NCBI RefSeq assembly: GCF_040372045.1
Contig: NZ_BAABWH010000002.1
Reading direction: 5' to 3' (one strand)
DNA: 64,000 bases
Source of the DNA: Thalassolituus sp006212115
Lineage (GTDB): Bacteria > Pseudomonadota > Gammaproteobacteria > Pseudomonadales > Oceanobacteraceae
Translations under genes and position numbers: made by a program
In this document: positions 1 to 8,167 of the stretch, piece after piece
Numbering within the stretch: position 1 is the stretch's first letter
Layout of the letters: each line of letters begins with the position of its first letter
The notes under the pieces: model-generated
What the model saw: the letters and a program-made list of their open reading frames with translations, nothing else
Told to the model about the DNA's origin: nothing
Databases searched by the model: none

Positions 1-494
1 AACTGAACGCCGGTCGTCGGCAAGCCACTCGCCTTTTTGTAGTAACCGTTACCCGTCACCGCCGCAGAACCCTGTGTCACACCATGGAAACCATTGGTGA
101 ACGAAAGAATCGTCTGACGACCTGTGTTCTTACGAGCGACCTTCAACGCCGCCTCTACCGCATTCGTACCAGTCGGGCCCGTGAATTGGACTTTGTAATC
201 CATGTTGCGAGGCTCAAGAATCAGGTCGCGGAATGCTTCCAGAAATGCCGCTTTGGCATCCGTGTGCATATCCAGTCCGTGCGTCATGCCGTCTGCTTCA
301 ATGTAATCAATCAATGCCTGCTTAAAGGCGGGGTTGTTATGGCCGTAGTTTAACGTGCCTGCACCACCCAGAAAGTCGATGTACTCGTTACCTTCACTGT
401 CGGTCAACGTAGCGTTCTGTGCCTTTACGAAGGTCACTGGAAAAGAACGGCAATAGCCACGTACGTTTGATTCAAGATCTTTAAAAATACCCAT
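1..494 (-). CDS. ectB: Diaminobutyrate-2-oxoglutarate aminotransferase, N-terminal part (partial)
   Basis: This is the first 164 codons of EctB, cut by the left window edge. EctB is a PLP-dependent class III aminotransferase that makes L-2,4-diaminobutyrate from aspartate semialdehyde, the first step of ectoine synthesis. The N-terminus reads MGIFKDLESNVRGYCRSFP, followed by the family stretches FLGGAGTLNYGHNNP and QFTGPTGTNAVEAALKVAR. The PLP lysine and C-terminal half lie outside the window. The start at 494 has an AGAGGAC ribosome-binding site. The gene begins 34 bp after the ectA stop, so both are probably one transcript, with ectC expected further to the left. Confidence 0.96.
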   Translation of the reverse strand, partial: MGIFKDLESNVRGYCRSFPVTFVKAQNATLTDSEGNEYIDFLGGAGTLNYGHNNPAFKQALIDYIEADGMTHGLDMHTDAKAAFLEAFRDLILEPRNMDYKVQFTGPTGTNAVEAALKVARKNTGRQTILSFTNGFHGVTQGSAAVTGNGYYKKASGLPTTGVQ

Positions 495-528
495 ATCAGA
501 AGTCCTCTGTATCTGGTTTAAATTCTGT

Positions 529-1095
529 TTATTGCTGATCGCTACGCATGGCGGTCGTCGCAGCGCAGTCAAATGGTCCGATGTGAACCAGCATTTCGGT
601 GTCGTGATGACCGGCAAAATGTCGTTCTTTATCGAACATCACACGTTCGTTCAGGGGAGCATCGAGCGTTCGCGCCAGGCGCTTAAATAGATTCCACGAC
701 GCATCGTTTCCGGGGGTGATACTGGTATGGAGGTGACGGATTGCAGTTTCCTGACGACCCAGTAACTCCAACAGCATTTTGCTCGCGAGTCCTAAACCTC
801 GGGCCTTTTCACTGACAGCCACCTGCCAGACAAATAAGGTGTCGGCCTGCTCAGGCAAACGATAGCCCGATATAAAGCCAATCATTTCGCCCTGCTCTTC
901 AGCGAGAACCGCAGTATCGCGAAAGTGTGAACACTGCAGTAAGTTGCAGTACATAGAGTTGGTATCGAGGGGTTTGCATCGCTCTACCAAGGCATTCACA
1001 TCCGCACCGTCTTCCGGGTTGGGTTTGCGCATGGTAATCAAACGCTGCGACTGATCTTTTTCATTGGGCGCTGCCTGCGCCAAAATCTGGTTCAT
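529..1095 (-). CDS. ectA: L-2,4-diaminobutyrate N-gamma-acetyltransferase
   Basis: EctA acetylates diaminobutyrate with acetyl-CoA, the second step of ectoine synthesis. The 188-residue protein is a single GNAT domain. The acetyl-CoA binding loop RGLGLA lies at residues 99-104, after the strand FVWQVAVS, and the conserved MYCNLLQCSHF and WNLFKRLA segments are present. Residues 1-20 are a short extension not needed for the fold. The start at 1095 has an AAGAGGA ribosome-binding site. It is the first gene of an ectAB transcript and faces a MarR-type regulator across a 410-bp region. Expression is likely salt-induced and repressed by that regulator, by analogy with methylotroph EctR systems. Confidence 0.96.
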   Translation of the reverse strand: MNQILAQAAPNEKDQSQRLITMRKPNPEDGADVNALVERCKPLDTNSMYCNLLQCSHFRDTAVLAEEQGEMIGFISGYRLPEQADTLFVWQVAVSEKARGLGLASKMLLELLGRQETAIRHLHTSITPGNDASWNLFKRLARTLDAPLNERVMFDKERHFAGHHDTEMLVHIGPFDCAATTAMRSDQQ

Positions 1096-1272
1096 GTCCT
1101 CTTCGGGTTACGCGTACCGGCGATCGCCATTACGTGCCCGTTTTCTGGTTTTCATCTCTAGTGGCCATTCATCCCGGCTTATCCAAACACCCATCAATCA
1201 GGCTGTTAATTGCCGTTACCACTTGCGCCAATGTGGACACTGATTATTAAGCGTCCACTCAATTACTTTGAA

Positions 1273-1289
1273 CTCTAAATATTATAGAG
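1273..1289. promoter_or_regulatory. Pseudo-palindrome over the ectA -10 box, candidate EctR operator
   Basis: CTCTAAATATTATAGAG has arms CTCTA/TAGAG plus one further inner pair. It covers the TATAAT box of the candidate ectA promoter. In Methylomicrobium the MarR-type EctR binds a pseudo-palindrome overlapping the -10 of ectA, so the position fits repression. Binding here is inference. Confidence 0.4.
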
Positions 1290-1308
1290 GATGAAAAATT
1301 ATTTACAA
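1281..1308 (-). promoter_or_regulatory. Candidate sigma-70 promoter of ectAB
   Basis: On the minus strand a TTGTAA -35 (1303-1308) and a perfect TATAAT -10 (1281-1286) are separated by 16 bp. Transcription would begin near 1273-1275, giving a leader of about 180 nt before ectA. Confidence 0.5.
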
Positions 1309-1431
1309 CACTAAGTATTTTTTCGTCCAGTACCGGCCATTTGCTTTGATTACAAAGGCAAATTGCGTACATTAAATGAACAAAAAGTGACATTTTTGCG
1401 TCATAAATCCGAATATCGCGTCAAAAATACA

Positions 1432-1455
1432 TAGATCTCAATATATAGAGATCTA
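1432..1455. repeat. Perfect 8-bp inverted repeat upstream of the MarR-type gene
   Basis: TAGATCTC (1432-1439) and GAGATCTA (1448-1455) flank an 8-bp A+T spacer, about 50 bp before the regulator start. The right arm with its flank (TATAGAGAT) resembles part of the 1273-1289 element (TATAGAGGAT), suggesting one protein could read both. It may serve autoregulation. Confidence 0.4.
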
Positions 1456-1505
1456 AACATCAGACGAATTACGACAAACTGCGAGGTTGGAAAATAACGA
1501 TACAC

Positions 1506-2090
1506 ATGAATATTTCGTACTCTATCGACCAACAAGTTGGTAAACTTTCACCAACGAGCCGCGCATCCAGACGCAGGCCGAGTGACCAAAGTGAAACAAC
1601 CATGAACCGCTATGATGAAGTATTGGTGGCGTTGCGCCGGATCATCCGAGCCACCGACCTGCATTCAAAACAACTCAGTAAAGTTTCTGGACTGACATCG
1701 CCTCAGTTATTGATCCTGCAAACACTGCGGCATCATGGCGAACTGACCGTCGGCGATGTAGCGCGTCGCGTGAGTCTGTCTCAGGCAACGGTAACCACCA
1801 TCATTGATCGCTTGAGTAAGCGCGGGTTCGTGGTACGTGAACGCGGCAGTGCCGATAAACGCAAAGTCTTTGTTCACCTGACCGAACAAGCCATTGAAGC
1901 ACTCGTGGATGCTCCCCGCCCCCTTCAGGACAGCTTTGTGCAGCAGTTTCAGGACCTGAGGGACTGGGAGCAAAGTATGATTCTGACGTCTCTGGAACGC
2001 GTCGCTCATATGATGGATGCCCAACATATCGATGCGTCACCGGTTCTGGATCTGGGTCAACTCGATCGCACAGACACGGGTAACCATTAA
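1506..2090 (+). CDS. ectR: MarR-family regulator, probable ectoine operon repressor EctR
   Basis: This is a 194-residue winged-helix protein of the MarR family. The core runs from about residue 35: LTSPQLLILQTLRHHGELTV, the recognition helix region VSLSQATVTTIIDRL, and the wing RGSADKRKVFVHLT. Divergent placement next to ectAB is the usual position of EctR, which represses ectoine genes at low salt. The start at 1506 keeps a 32-residue N-terminal extension. An alternative ATG at 1602 (MNRYDEVLV) would remove it, and neither start has a strong ribosome-binding site. The symbol rests on context as much as on sequence. Confidence 0.8.
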   Translation: MNISYSIDQQVGKLSPTSRASRRRPSDQSETTMNRYDEVLVALRRIIRATDLHSKQLSKVSGLTSPQLLILQTLRHHGELTVGDVARRVSLSQATVTTIIDRLSKRGFVVRERGSADKRKVFVHLTEQAIEALVDAPRPLQDSFVQQFQDLRDWEQSMILTSLERVAHMMDAQHIDASPVLDLGQLDRTDTGNH

Positions 2091-2114
2091 GGCTTGGTAT
2101 TCGCGAGGGCCGGT

Positions 2115-2136
2115 CTTACAGTACTGATATTGTAAG
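2115..2136. repeat. Imperfect 22-bp palindrome between ectR and the thiolase gene
   Basis: The arms CTTACA (2115-2120) and TGTAAG (2131-2136) are perfect, and inner pairs partly continue the symmetry. There is no T-run after it, so it looks more like a dimeric repressor site than a terminator. It lies 137 bp before the thiolase start. Confidence 0.35.
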
Positions 2137-2272
2137 AATTGACGCTCTATACACCGCACAAGTCAGGCATTTTCCCCACAGCGTGAAAACAACCAGCTAT
2201 AACATGAGTTGGCTGTAGCGCTGTGTGGGGGCTCATCCCACTTATCCTCATTAATCAATACGGAGACACACC

Positions 2273-3454
2273 ATGACTGATGTCGTCATTGTTGCCGCAA
2301 CCCGCACGGCGATTGGCAGTTTCGGAGGCACTCTGGCCAGCCTTTCGGCCGTCGAGCTGGGAGCGACTGTTATTCAAGCCTTAATCACTAAAACAGGTAT
2401 CCCAGCGGACAGCGTCGATGAAGTTCTGATGGGACAGGTACTCTGCGCCGGTGCAGGGCAGAACCCTGCAAGACAGGCCTCGATCAAAGCTGGACTGCCT
2501 GCTTCTGTTCCTGCCATGACGATTAACAAGGTCTGTGGTTCCGGCCTGAAAGCGGTTCATCTGGCAGCTCAGGCAATTGCCTGTGGCGATGCTGACGTCG
2601 TTATTGCCGGCGGACAGGAGTCCATGTCCAACGCGCCACACGCGATGCCAAATTCCCGTAATGGCCAGCGCATGGGCCCTATCACTATGGTCGACACCAT
2701 GATCGTTGACGGTTTGTGGGATGCATTTAACGATTACCACATGGGCATCACTGCTGAAAACATCGCCTGTGATTACAACATCAGCCGCGAAGAACAGGAC
2801 GCCTTTGCTGCCGCCTCCCAGCAAAAAGCTCTGGCTGCCATTGAAACTGGCAAGTTTACCGATGAGATTACTCCGGTCACCATTCCTCAACGTAAGGGCG
2901 ACCCGATCACCTTCCAGGTAGACGAAAACCCGCGTGCAGGTATCACAGAGGAAAAACTGGCAGGTATGCGCCCGGCGTTCAGTAAAGAAGGCTCGGTGAC
3001 AGCTGGTAATGCATCGTCATTGAATGACGGTGCCGCCGCCGTCATGCTGATGAGCCAGAGCAAAGCCTCCGAACTCGGCTTACCCGTACTCGCCACCATT
3101 AAGGGTTACGCCAACGCAGGTGTTGAGCCCCGTATTATGGGGACAGGTCCAATTCCAGCGACCAAAAAGTGCCTTGCTAAAGCAGGCTGGTCAGTGACCG
3201 ATCTCGATCTGATCGAAGCCAACGAAGCGTTTGCCGTGCAGGCGCTGTCGGTCAACAAAGGGCTTGAGTGGGATGCTGACAAAATCAATGTAAACGGCGG
3301 TGCAATCGCGCTAGGTCACCCGATCGGAGCATCAGGCTGCCGTATTCTTGTCACCTTACTTCATGAAATGGCTCGCCGCGACGCGAAAAAAGGCCTGGCA
3401 ACACTGTGTATCGGTGGTGGGATGGGCGTTTCACTGGCCATCGAGCGTAGCTGA
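2273..3454 (+). CDS. Acetyl-CoA C-acetyltransferase (thiolase)
   Basis: This 393-residue biosynthetic-type thiolase condenses two acetyl-CoA to acetoacetyl-CoA (or the reverse) and has the usual length of PhaA/AtoB enzymes. The acyl-accepting cysteine is Cys88 in KVCGSGLKAV. The C-terminal active-site motifs NGGAIALGHPIGASG and CIGGGMG carry the catalytic His and second Cys. The start is ATG 2273, preceded by a GGAGA ribosome-binding site. No phaB or phaC lies beside it, so PHB synthesis is only one option (a PHB depolymerase sits 6 kb away). Acetoacetate or fatty-acid metabolism are alternatives, which is why no symbol is given. Confidence 0.93.
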   Translation: MTDVVIVAATRTAIGSFGGTLASLSAVELGATVIQALITKTGIPADSVDEVLMGQVLCAGAGQNPARQASIKAGLPASVPAMTINKVCGSGLKAVHLAAQAIACGDADVVIAGGQESMSNAPHAMPNSRNGQRMGPITMVDTMIVDGLWDAFNDYHMGITAENIACDYNISREEQDAFAAASQQKALAAIETGKFTDEITPVTIPQRKGDPITFQVDENPRAGITEEKLAGMRPAFSKEGSVTAGNASSLNDGAAAVMLMSQSKASELGLPVLATIKGYANAGVEPRIMGTGPIPATKKCLAKAGWSVTDLDLIEANEAFAVQALSVNKGLEWDADKINVNGGAIALGHPIGASGCRILVTLLHEMARRDAKKGLATLCIGGGMGVSLAIERS

Positions 3455-3464
3455 ACAACAAAAA

Positions 3465-3486
3465 GGGCCCTGCATTTGCGGGGCCC
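3465..3486 (-). terminator. Terminator of the lipoprotein gene, also between convergent genes
   Basis: A 9-bp stem begins with GGGCCC and ends with GGGCCC around an ATTT loop. Read on the minus strand it is followed by TTTTTGT, so it ends the minus-strand lipoprotein gene. On the plus strand it may slow readthrough from the thiolase gene. Confidence 0.75.
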
Positions 3487-3497
3487 GGCACTAGCGC

Positions 3498-5582
3498 TTA
3501 GACAGCCGCAACGCTGTGGTAGTGTTGCTCAGAGTAAATTACTTCACCCTCATCATCGAAGACGGTCAGTGTCACTTCAACGTAATCGCTTGAGTTTCCG
3601 ACGTAAGCGTCCACCGACAGAGAAGTCGACTTCCCAAGAAAAACTTCATCGGTAACTGTTACTTCCTCTACCAGCAACTCATTGCGAAATACCTGCAGCT
3701 TTATACTTCCAACTACCTGATCTCCGCCTGCCCAGGACACATCTGCGGTAAAGGTTCTGGTAGAACCCTCACTAAGTGAGAAATCAGGGTTAGGCGTGTA
3801 GTTCGCCGTCACACTGAAGGTTTCGGGCTCTGGCTCAGTAGTGCCGTCGTAAGGAGGCCCCGGCAGATACGTCGAGTCAGAAATAGGGAAGGATCCAACC
3901 TCGTCTGTGATCCTGATGTTGTCCAGCATCCAGCCGCGGAAGCCGTTATACAAACTATCCTGAGTACGGAACACGAAACGTAGCGTGACGAAGTTACCAA
4001 CCAGAGTATCCAGTGGCACAGGCTCATGAGCGATCCAGCGAGGTGCCCGATTGAACCCAGTATTGGAGTACGGCAACGACGCACGGGAGTGGTATTGCTC
4101 ATCGAACACATCGTCAAGCGGCTCTGATGCAGCAACGACATATTCGTCTTCAATTCCCGGTTCGGCCGCCAGTTCAGTCACAGGATCAGTCAGTGGATTC
4201 AGACGAATAAGAGTCTGCCAACCTTCACCATCGCCCAGATTGTATTCGACGGTCATCAGGTCAAAACCATTTTCATTTGGATTGACCGACTCAATCTCCC
4301 ACCAAGTATCGAAGGACAGCGATACAGAACCTTCAATGTTGGTCAGATCAATCTCAGGAGAAACAATCGCACCGGCGTTATACGTCAGAGAGTCACCACC
4401 ATTCAGCGAGTCCTGCGGATTTTCGTCGGCCTCTCCCATAAAATTGCCCGTGGTCGCTGCGCCGGTGACATCATCGCCATACCAGCATGCAATATTGGAT
4501 TCTGGATCAGGAACTGCCCCCTCACTGGAATCATCCGGTGCCATAACGACCAGACCATCGAGGAACGCCTGATTTATAATGCCTTCACCTACTGTGTGAG
4601 AATTCCACAGCGTGTCATCCGCCACCGGTGCTAGTGCAACCGCTGCCACCCCTACACCCGGGCCAGCCCACTCCTCAGGCTCCTCAGAGTAGTCACTTTC
4701 CTGTAACACGTACTCTGTCCAGCTGCCGCAAGAGCCATCCACCGACTGTTCAAAGTCTTCGCTGTAAAAGACGGTGACCTCGTCCTCACGTGGTATCAGT
4801 TCAAAATTAAGGCCAGAGAAAGCGCTGGTACCATTAATTTCGAGCTCGTCACTGACAGTAACGACATAAGGCAGGTATCCCTCTGCATGCACACGGATAC
4901 GCCCCTCACTGATCGCTGCAAGCTTTGCCAACGCCACATTGAAGGTCAGCGTGTAATTTCCCTCGGCATCAGAGAAACCGGTCGCTACGGCGCCATTCGT
5001 TTCATCACCACCAGAAATACTCAATTGCGCGTCGGCAACCGGGCCATCGGCATCAAAAACGGTGCCCGATAACGACACAAAAAGTCCTTCGCCAGATAAA
5101 TCGACAGCAACAACACCACCGTCAACGTCTTCAGATATCACTAAAGGCGCGATAATCGACATCGAGTCACCCGCATTATCCTCACCGACCACCAGTGTGA
5201 AGGTCACACTAACCGTACCGATGGACACCAGGATCGAGTATGTACCTGGCTCGAGGTCACTGGTAACAAGATTGCCTTCGGAGTCAGTCACAACAACGAT
5301 GGAGGATGACAGTGCTCGCAGAGATGAAGTCGCTACCGTAGATAGCGGTGAGATAGTTACATTGGCGTTTGCAAGCGGCGACCCGTATGCATCCACCAGG
5401 GTGATGTCAGAAATGCCCTTGGCTTCCGGCGCGAAACCGTCCTCAGGAACGGGCACAACCGGCGCTTCGGGGGCCGAAGGATTAAATACAGGCTGATCGT
5501 CAGTGTCACTGGAGTTATCTGAACCGCCGCCACAAGCAGCAAGCGTAAGCGCGACGGACGCCACGAGCAATGAACGTGTCAT
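3498..5582 (-). CDS. Large predicted lipoprotein with beta-sandwich repeats, unknown function
   Basis: This 694-residue exported protein has a lipoprotein signal: the lipobox LAAC puts the lipidated Cys at position 17, followed by a Gly/Ser/Asp linker. Two carboxypeptidase-regulatory-like beta modules follow, at about residues 57-125 (VDAYGSPLANANVTI ... LEPGTYSI) and 170-245 (GTVFDADGPVADAQLSI ... DAEGNYTLTF). A middle segment (about 265-560) beginning FYSEDFEQSVDGSCGSW resembles jelly-roll domains of secreted proteases and adhesins, but no catalytic motif is visible. A C-terminal beta domain ends the protein. It is very acidic, as expected for a surface protein of a salt-adapted organism. 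The function is not recognised. Confidence 0.8.
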   Translation of the reverse strand: MTRSLLVASVALTLAACGGGSDNSSDTDDQPVFNPSAPEAPVVPVPEDGFAPEAKGISDITLVDAYGSPLANANVTISPLSTVATSSLRALSSSIVVVTDSEGNLVTSDLEPGTYSILVSIGTVSVTFTLVVGEDNAGDSMSIIAPLVISEDVDGGVVAVDLSGEGLFVSLSGTVFDADGPVADAQLSISGGDETNGAVATGFSDAEGNYTLTFNVALAKLAAISEGRIRVHAEGYLPYVVTVSDELEINGTSAFSGLNFELIPREDEVTVFYSEDFEQSVDGSCGSWTEYVLQESDYSEEPEEWAGPGVGVAAVALAPVADDTLWNSHTVGEGIINQAFLDGLVVMAPDDSSEGAVPDPESNIACWYGDDVTGAATTGNFMGEADENPQDSLNGGDSLTYNAGAIVSPEIDLTNIEGSVSLSFDTWWEIESVNPNENGFDLMTVEYNLGDGEGWQTLIRLNPLTDPVTELAAEPGIEDEYVVAASEPLDDVFDEQYHSRASLPYSNTGFNRAPRWIAHEPVPLDTLVGNFVTLRFVFRTQDSLYNGFRGWMLDNIRITDEVGSFPISDSTYLPGPPYDGTTEPEPETFSVTANYTPNPDFSLSEGSTRTFTADVSWAGGDQVVGSIKLQVFRNELLVEEVTVTDEVFLGKSTSLSVDAYVGNSSDYVEVTLTVFDDEGEVIYSEQHYHSVAAV

Positions 5583-5695
5583 AGAAGTCCCTTTCTGTCA
5601 GGTAAGTATCGGTTAGGCTCTGGTCTATCCCAGACCTCTTGCGAATGTTAACCCACTTGGGCACTCACAATACAGCTTATCCGCAGAGGCCTATC

Positions 5696-6256
5696 TTAAA
5701 CCTCGGTAAATTCGCTTAACTTACCTTCGATAATCAATACGTAAGGTGCAAAAGTACGATTGAACTCACTACGCCTGATCGTCACCATGCCCGCAAATGG
5801 GTCGCGCAGATATACATACTCATCATCTTCGGAGTAATAGAGGTAGAACCGATCAACCCCTTCAGGATTATCCTTAAGCAGCAGATAAGGTCCATCCTGA
5901 TGCTGTCGTTTGCGCTGCGCCAGATCAAGTAACAAGTCGTCAGAGCGGTATGCATTGGCACGCAGGCCCATGGCCGCCGAGGCTTGTTTGATATCGTAGA
6001 AATTAAATCCACGTTGCTCACGAATTCGCACAGGGTCACCGTGCAGGAACAGCAGTGCAAAAACGTCCACCTCGGAGGCTTTGACACCGGCGCTCTCTTC
6101 CATCATGACGGACACCATGTACGCGCAACCCGAAGACTCTAATGCCGCGTGAGACCTTGCGTCAGAGAGCACAGGGTCCTTTTCAACCGCCCAACTGCCG
6201 GCGCTGAGCATTCCAGCCAGTGCGGCGGTAAGAAAACACGTCAGTGTGTTTTTCAT
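5696..6256 (-). CDS. Exported C39-peptidase-like protein lacking the usual catalytic His
   Basis: The protein has 186 residues from the ATG at 6256, chosen because GGGAAGG lies just upstream; a start at 6286 would add 10 residues. A signal peptide ends near AGSWA. The mature part follows the bacteriocin-processing C39 pattern: a Cys in SGCAYMVSVMM, the helix FYDIKQASAAMGLRANAY, and RDPFAGMVTIRRSEF near the end. The segment that normally carries His-Phe reads VDRFYLYY, so the catalytic His appears replaced. It may be an inactive relative or use a different active site. No transporter or leader peptide partner is adjacent. Confidence 0.7.
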   Translation of the reverse strand: MKNTLTCFLTAALAGMLSAGSWAVEKDPVLSDARSHAALESSGCAYMVSVMMEESAGVKASEVDVFALLFLHGDPVRIREQRGFNFYDIKQASAAMGLRANAYRSDDLLLDLAQRKRQHQDGPYLLLKDNPEGVDRFYLYYSEDDEYVYLRDPFAGMVTIRRSEFNRTFAPYVLIIEGKLSEFTEV

Positions 6257-6477
6257 AAACCTTCCCGATACAACAAAACAGGCCAATCATCCCGTCATCA
6301 GTCGTACGGGAACAGGTGGATAAACATCAATAATCTGTCCTGTTATGTCCTATCAGGAAACGAACCTCAACCAATCTGTCGTGTCGTTTTGTTAACAATC
6401 TGCGCGTTTCGGGTGGCTGAGTCGCCCTACCCGGCATAAGCTGAAGCGAACAAGTTCTGGTAGCAGGAGGATAACGT

Positions 6478-8145
6478 ATGAAACAACCCCAGCCAGCAGT
6501 GGGTCAGATGATGACGCAACCTATGCTGATCAGCGATCTCCTTGAGTATGCAGCCGCCCATCACGGCTCCAGCGAGATCATCAGCCGTCGCCTCGAAGGG
6601 GATATTCATCGCTATACCTATCAAGACGCCCTGAAACGCAGCAAGCAACTCGCTCATGCACTGATTGCTCTGGGCGTGCAACCGGGCGACCGGGTCGCAA
6701 CGCTGGCATGGAACGGCTACCGCCATTTTGAATGCTATTACGGCATATCGGGCATTGGTGCGATATGCCATACCGTCAACCCCCGCCTGTATGCGGAACA
6801 GGTTGAGTACATCATTCAGCATGCCGAAGACTGCTATGTGTTTCTGGATGCGTGTTTCGCGCCGCTGCTGGAGCCCATTGCCGACAAGCTCACCAGCGTC
6901 AAAGGCTTTATTCTGATGATCGATCAGGATCAGATGCCCGACACCTCGCTGCCCAATACACACAACTATGAACACCTGCTCGCACAGCAACCCGATATCT
7001 ACGACTGGCCTCGATTCAGCGCCGACACTGCAGCTTGCCTCTGCTATACCTCTGGCACCACAGGCAACCCCAAAGGCGTACTGTATTCCCACAACTCGAC
7101 TGTTCTTCACGCCTACGCCAGCCGCAATCCAGATGCACTGAATGTCTCTTCCGACAGCGTCGTTATGCCGGTTGTCCCTATGTATCACGTCTGTGCCTGG
7201 GGGATGCCGTACATTGCTCCTATGTCCGGTGCCAGCCTGGTTTTACCCGGGGAGGGAATGGATGGGCCGGATCTGTATGAATTAATTGATACCGCGAAAG
7301 TCGACCTGATGCTGGGTGTTCCGACGGTGTGGTTACGACTGATTGATTACCTGAAGGCCAATCAACTCAGTATTCCATCAGTGAAGACCGTCGGTGTGGG
7401 TGGTTCAGCGTCACCACGTTCGCTGGTCGAAACCCTCGACAAAGACTTTGGTATTTACCTGCTACCTATCTGGGGCATGACAGAAACCTCACCACTGGCA
7501 ACGCTTGGTGCACCGACGAAAGCTATGGCTACCATGTCAGATGATGAGCGTTATCGCCTCCAGACAACCGCCGGTAAACCCATGTTTGGCGTCGACATAG
7601 AGATCTTTGATGACGACGGCAAGCGTCTACCCCATGACGGTACCAGCCGTGGATTCCTGCGCGTGCGTGGGCCGTGGGTTCTGAATGGTTACTACAAAAC
7701 GGAGAAGCCCGATGCCTTTTTCACCGATCAGGACGGTGGCGTGTGGTTTGATACCGGGGATATTGCCGTTATCGACAGCGACAGTTACCTGCAGATTGTC
7801 GACCGGGCGAAAGACGTCGTGAAGTCGGGAGGAGAATGGATTTCCTCCATTGATCTGGAGAATGCCGCCGTAGGGCACCCGGACGTGGCCGAAGCCTGTG
7901 TGATTGGCGTCAAACATCCCAAATGGGATGAACGCCCCCTACTCTTTATCGTTCCAGTAAAAGGAAAAACCGTCACCAAGGAGAGCGTATACGACTACCT
8001 GAGTGGCAAAATCGCCAAATGGTGGACACCAGATGATGTCCTGATTGTTGACGAGCTACCACACACAGCGACCGGTAAATTACAGAAACGCAGCCTGCGA
8101 GATGAGTATCTGAATTACCTGATCGACCAACCCACTGCCAAGTAG
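6478..8145 (+). CDS. Medium/long-chain fatty acyl-CoA ligase, AlkK-like
   Basis: This 555-residue ANL-superfamily enzyme activates fatty acids to CoA thioesters via an acyl-adenylate. The ATP-binding P-loop is YTSGTTGNPKGVLYSH. Later signatures are WGMTETSPL, the GVWFDTGDIAVID hinge segment and the C-terminal catalytic lysine in TATGKLQKRSLR. Length and sequence style match the AlkK group known from alkane-grown pseudomonads. The start is supported by AGGAGG 8 bp upstream. It is a single-gene unit, convergent with an MFS gene. Chain-length preference cannot be read from sequence. Confidence 0.92.
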   Translation: MKQPQPAVGQMMTQPMLISDLLEYAAAHHGSSEIISRRLEGDIHRYTYQDALKRSKQLAHALIALGVQPGDRVATLAWNGYRHFECYYGISGIGAICHTVNPRLYAEQVEYIIQHAEDCYVFLDACFAPLLEPIADKLTSVKGFILMIDQDQMPDTSLPNTHNYEHLLAQQPDIYDWPRFSADTAACLCYTSGTTGNPKGVLYSHNSTVLHAYASRNPDALNVSSDSVVMPVVPMYHVCAWGMPYIAPMSGASLVLPGEGMDGPDLYELIDTAKVDLMLGVPTVWLRLIDYLKANQLSIPSVKTVGVGGSASPRSLVETLDKDFGIYLLPIWGMTETSPLATLGAPTKAMATMSDDERYRLQTTAGKPMFGVDIEIFDDDGKRLPHDGTSRGFLRVRGPWVLNGYYKTEKPDAFFTDQDGGVWFDTGDIAVIDSDSYLQIVDRAKDVVKSGGEWISSIDLENAAVGHPDVAEACVIGVKHPKWDERPLLFIVPVKGKTVTKESVYDYLSGKIAKWWTPDDVLIVDELPHTATGKLQKRSLRDEYLNYLIDQPTAK

Positions 8146-8150
8146 CAGCT

Positions 8151-8166
8151 GTTGAGGGTACTCAAC
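8151..8166. terminator. Weak hairpin between convergent genes
   Basis: GTTGAG and CTCAAC form a 6-bp stem with a GGTA loop between the acyl-CoA ligase and MFS stop codons. The downstream T content is low, so termination is uncertain. Confidence 0.35.
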
Positions 8167-8167
8167 T

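Larger units (their letters stand above)
1096..1505. other. Divergent ectA / ectR control region
   Basis: This 410-bp gene-free stretch separates ectA from the MarR-type gene. Its middle and right parts are much richer in A+T than the flanking genes. It holds a sigma-70-like promoter pointing to ectA (1281-1308), a pseudo-palindrome over its -10 box (1273-1289) and a second inverted repeat nearer the regulator (1432-1455). No convincing small ORF or RNA gene was seen. Confidence 0.7.
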
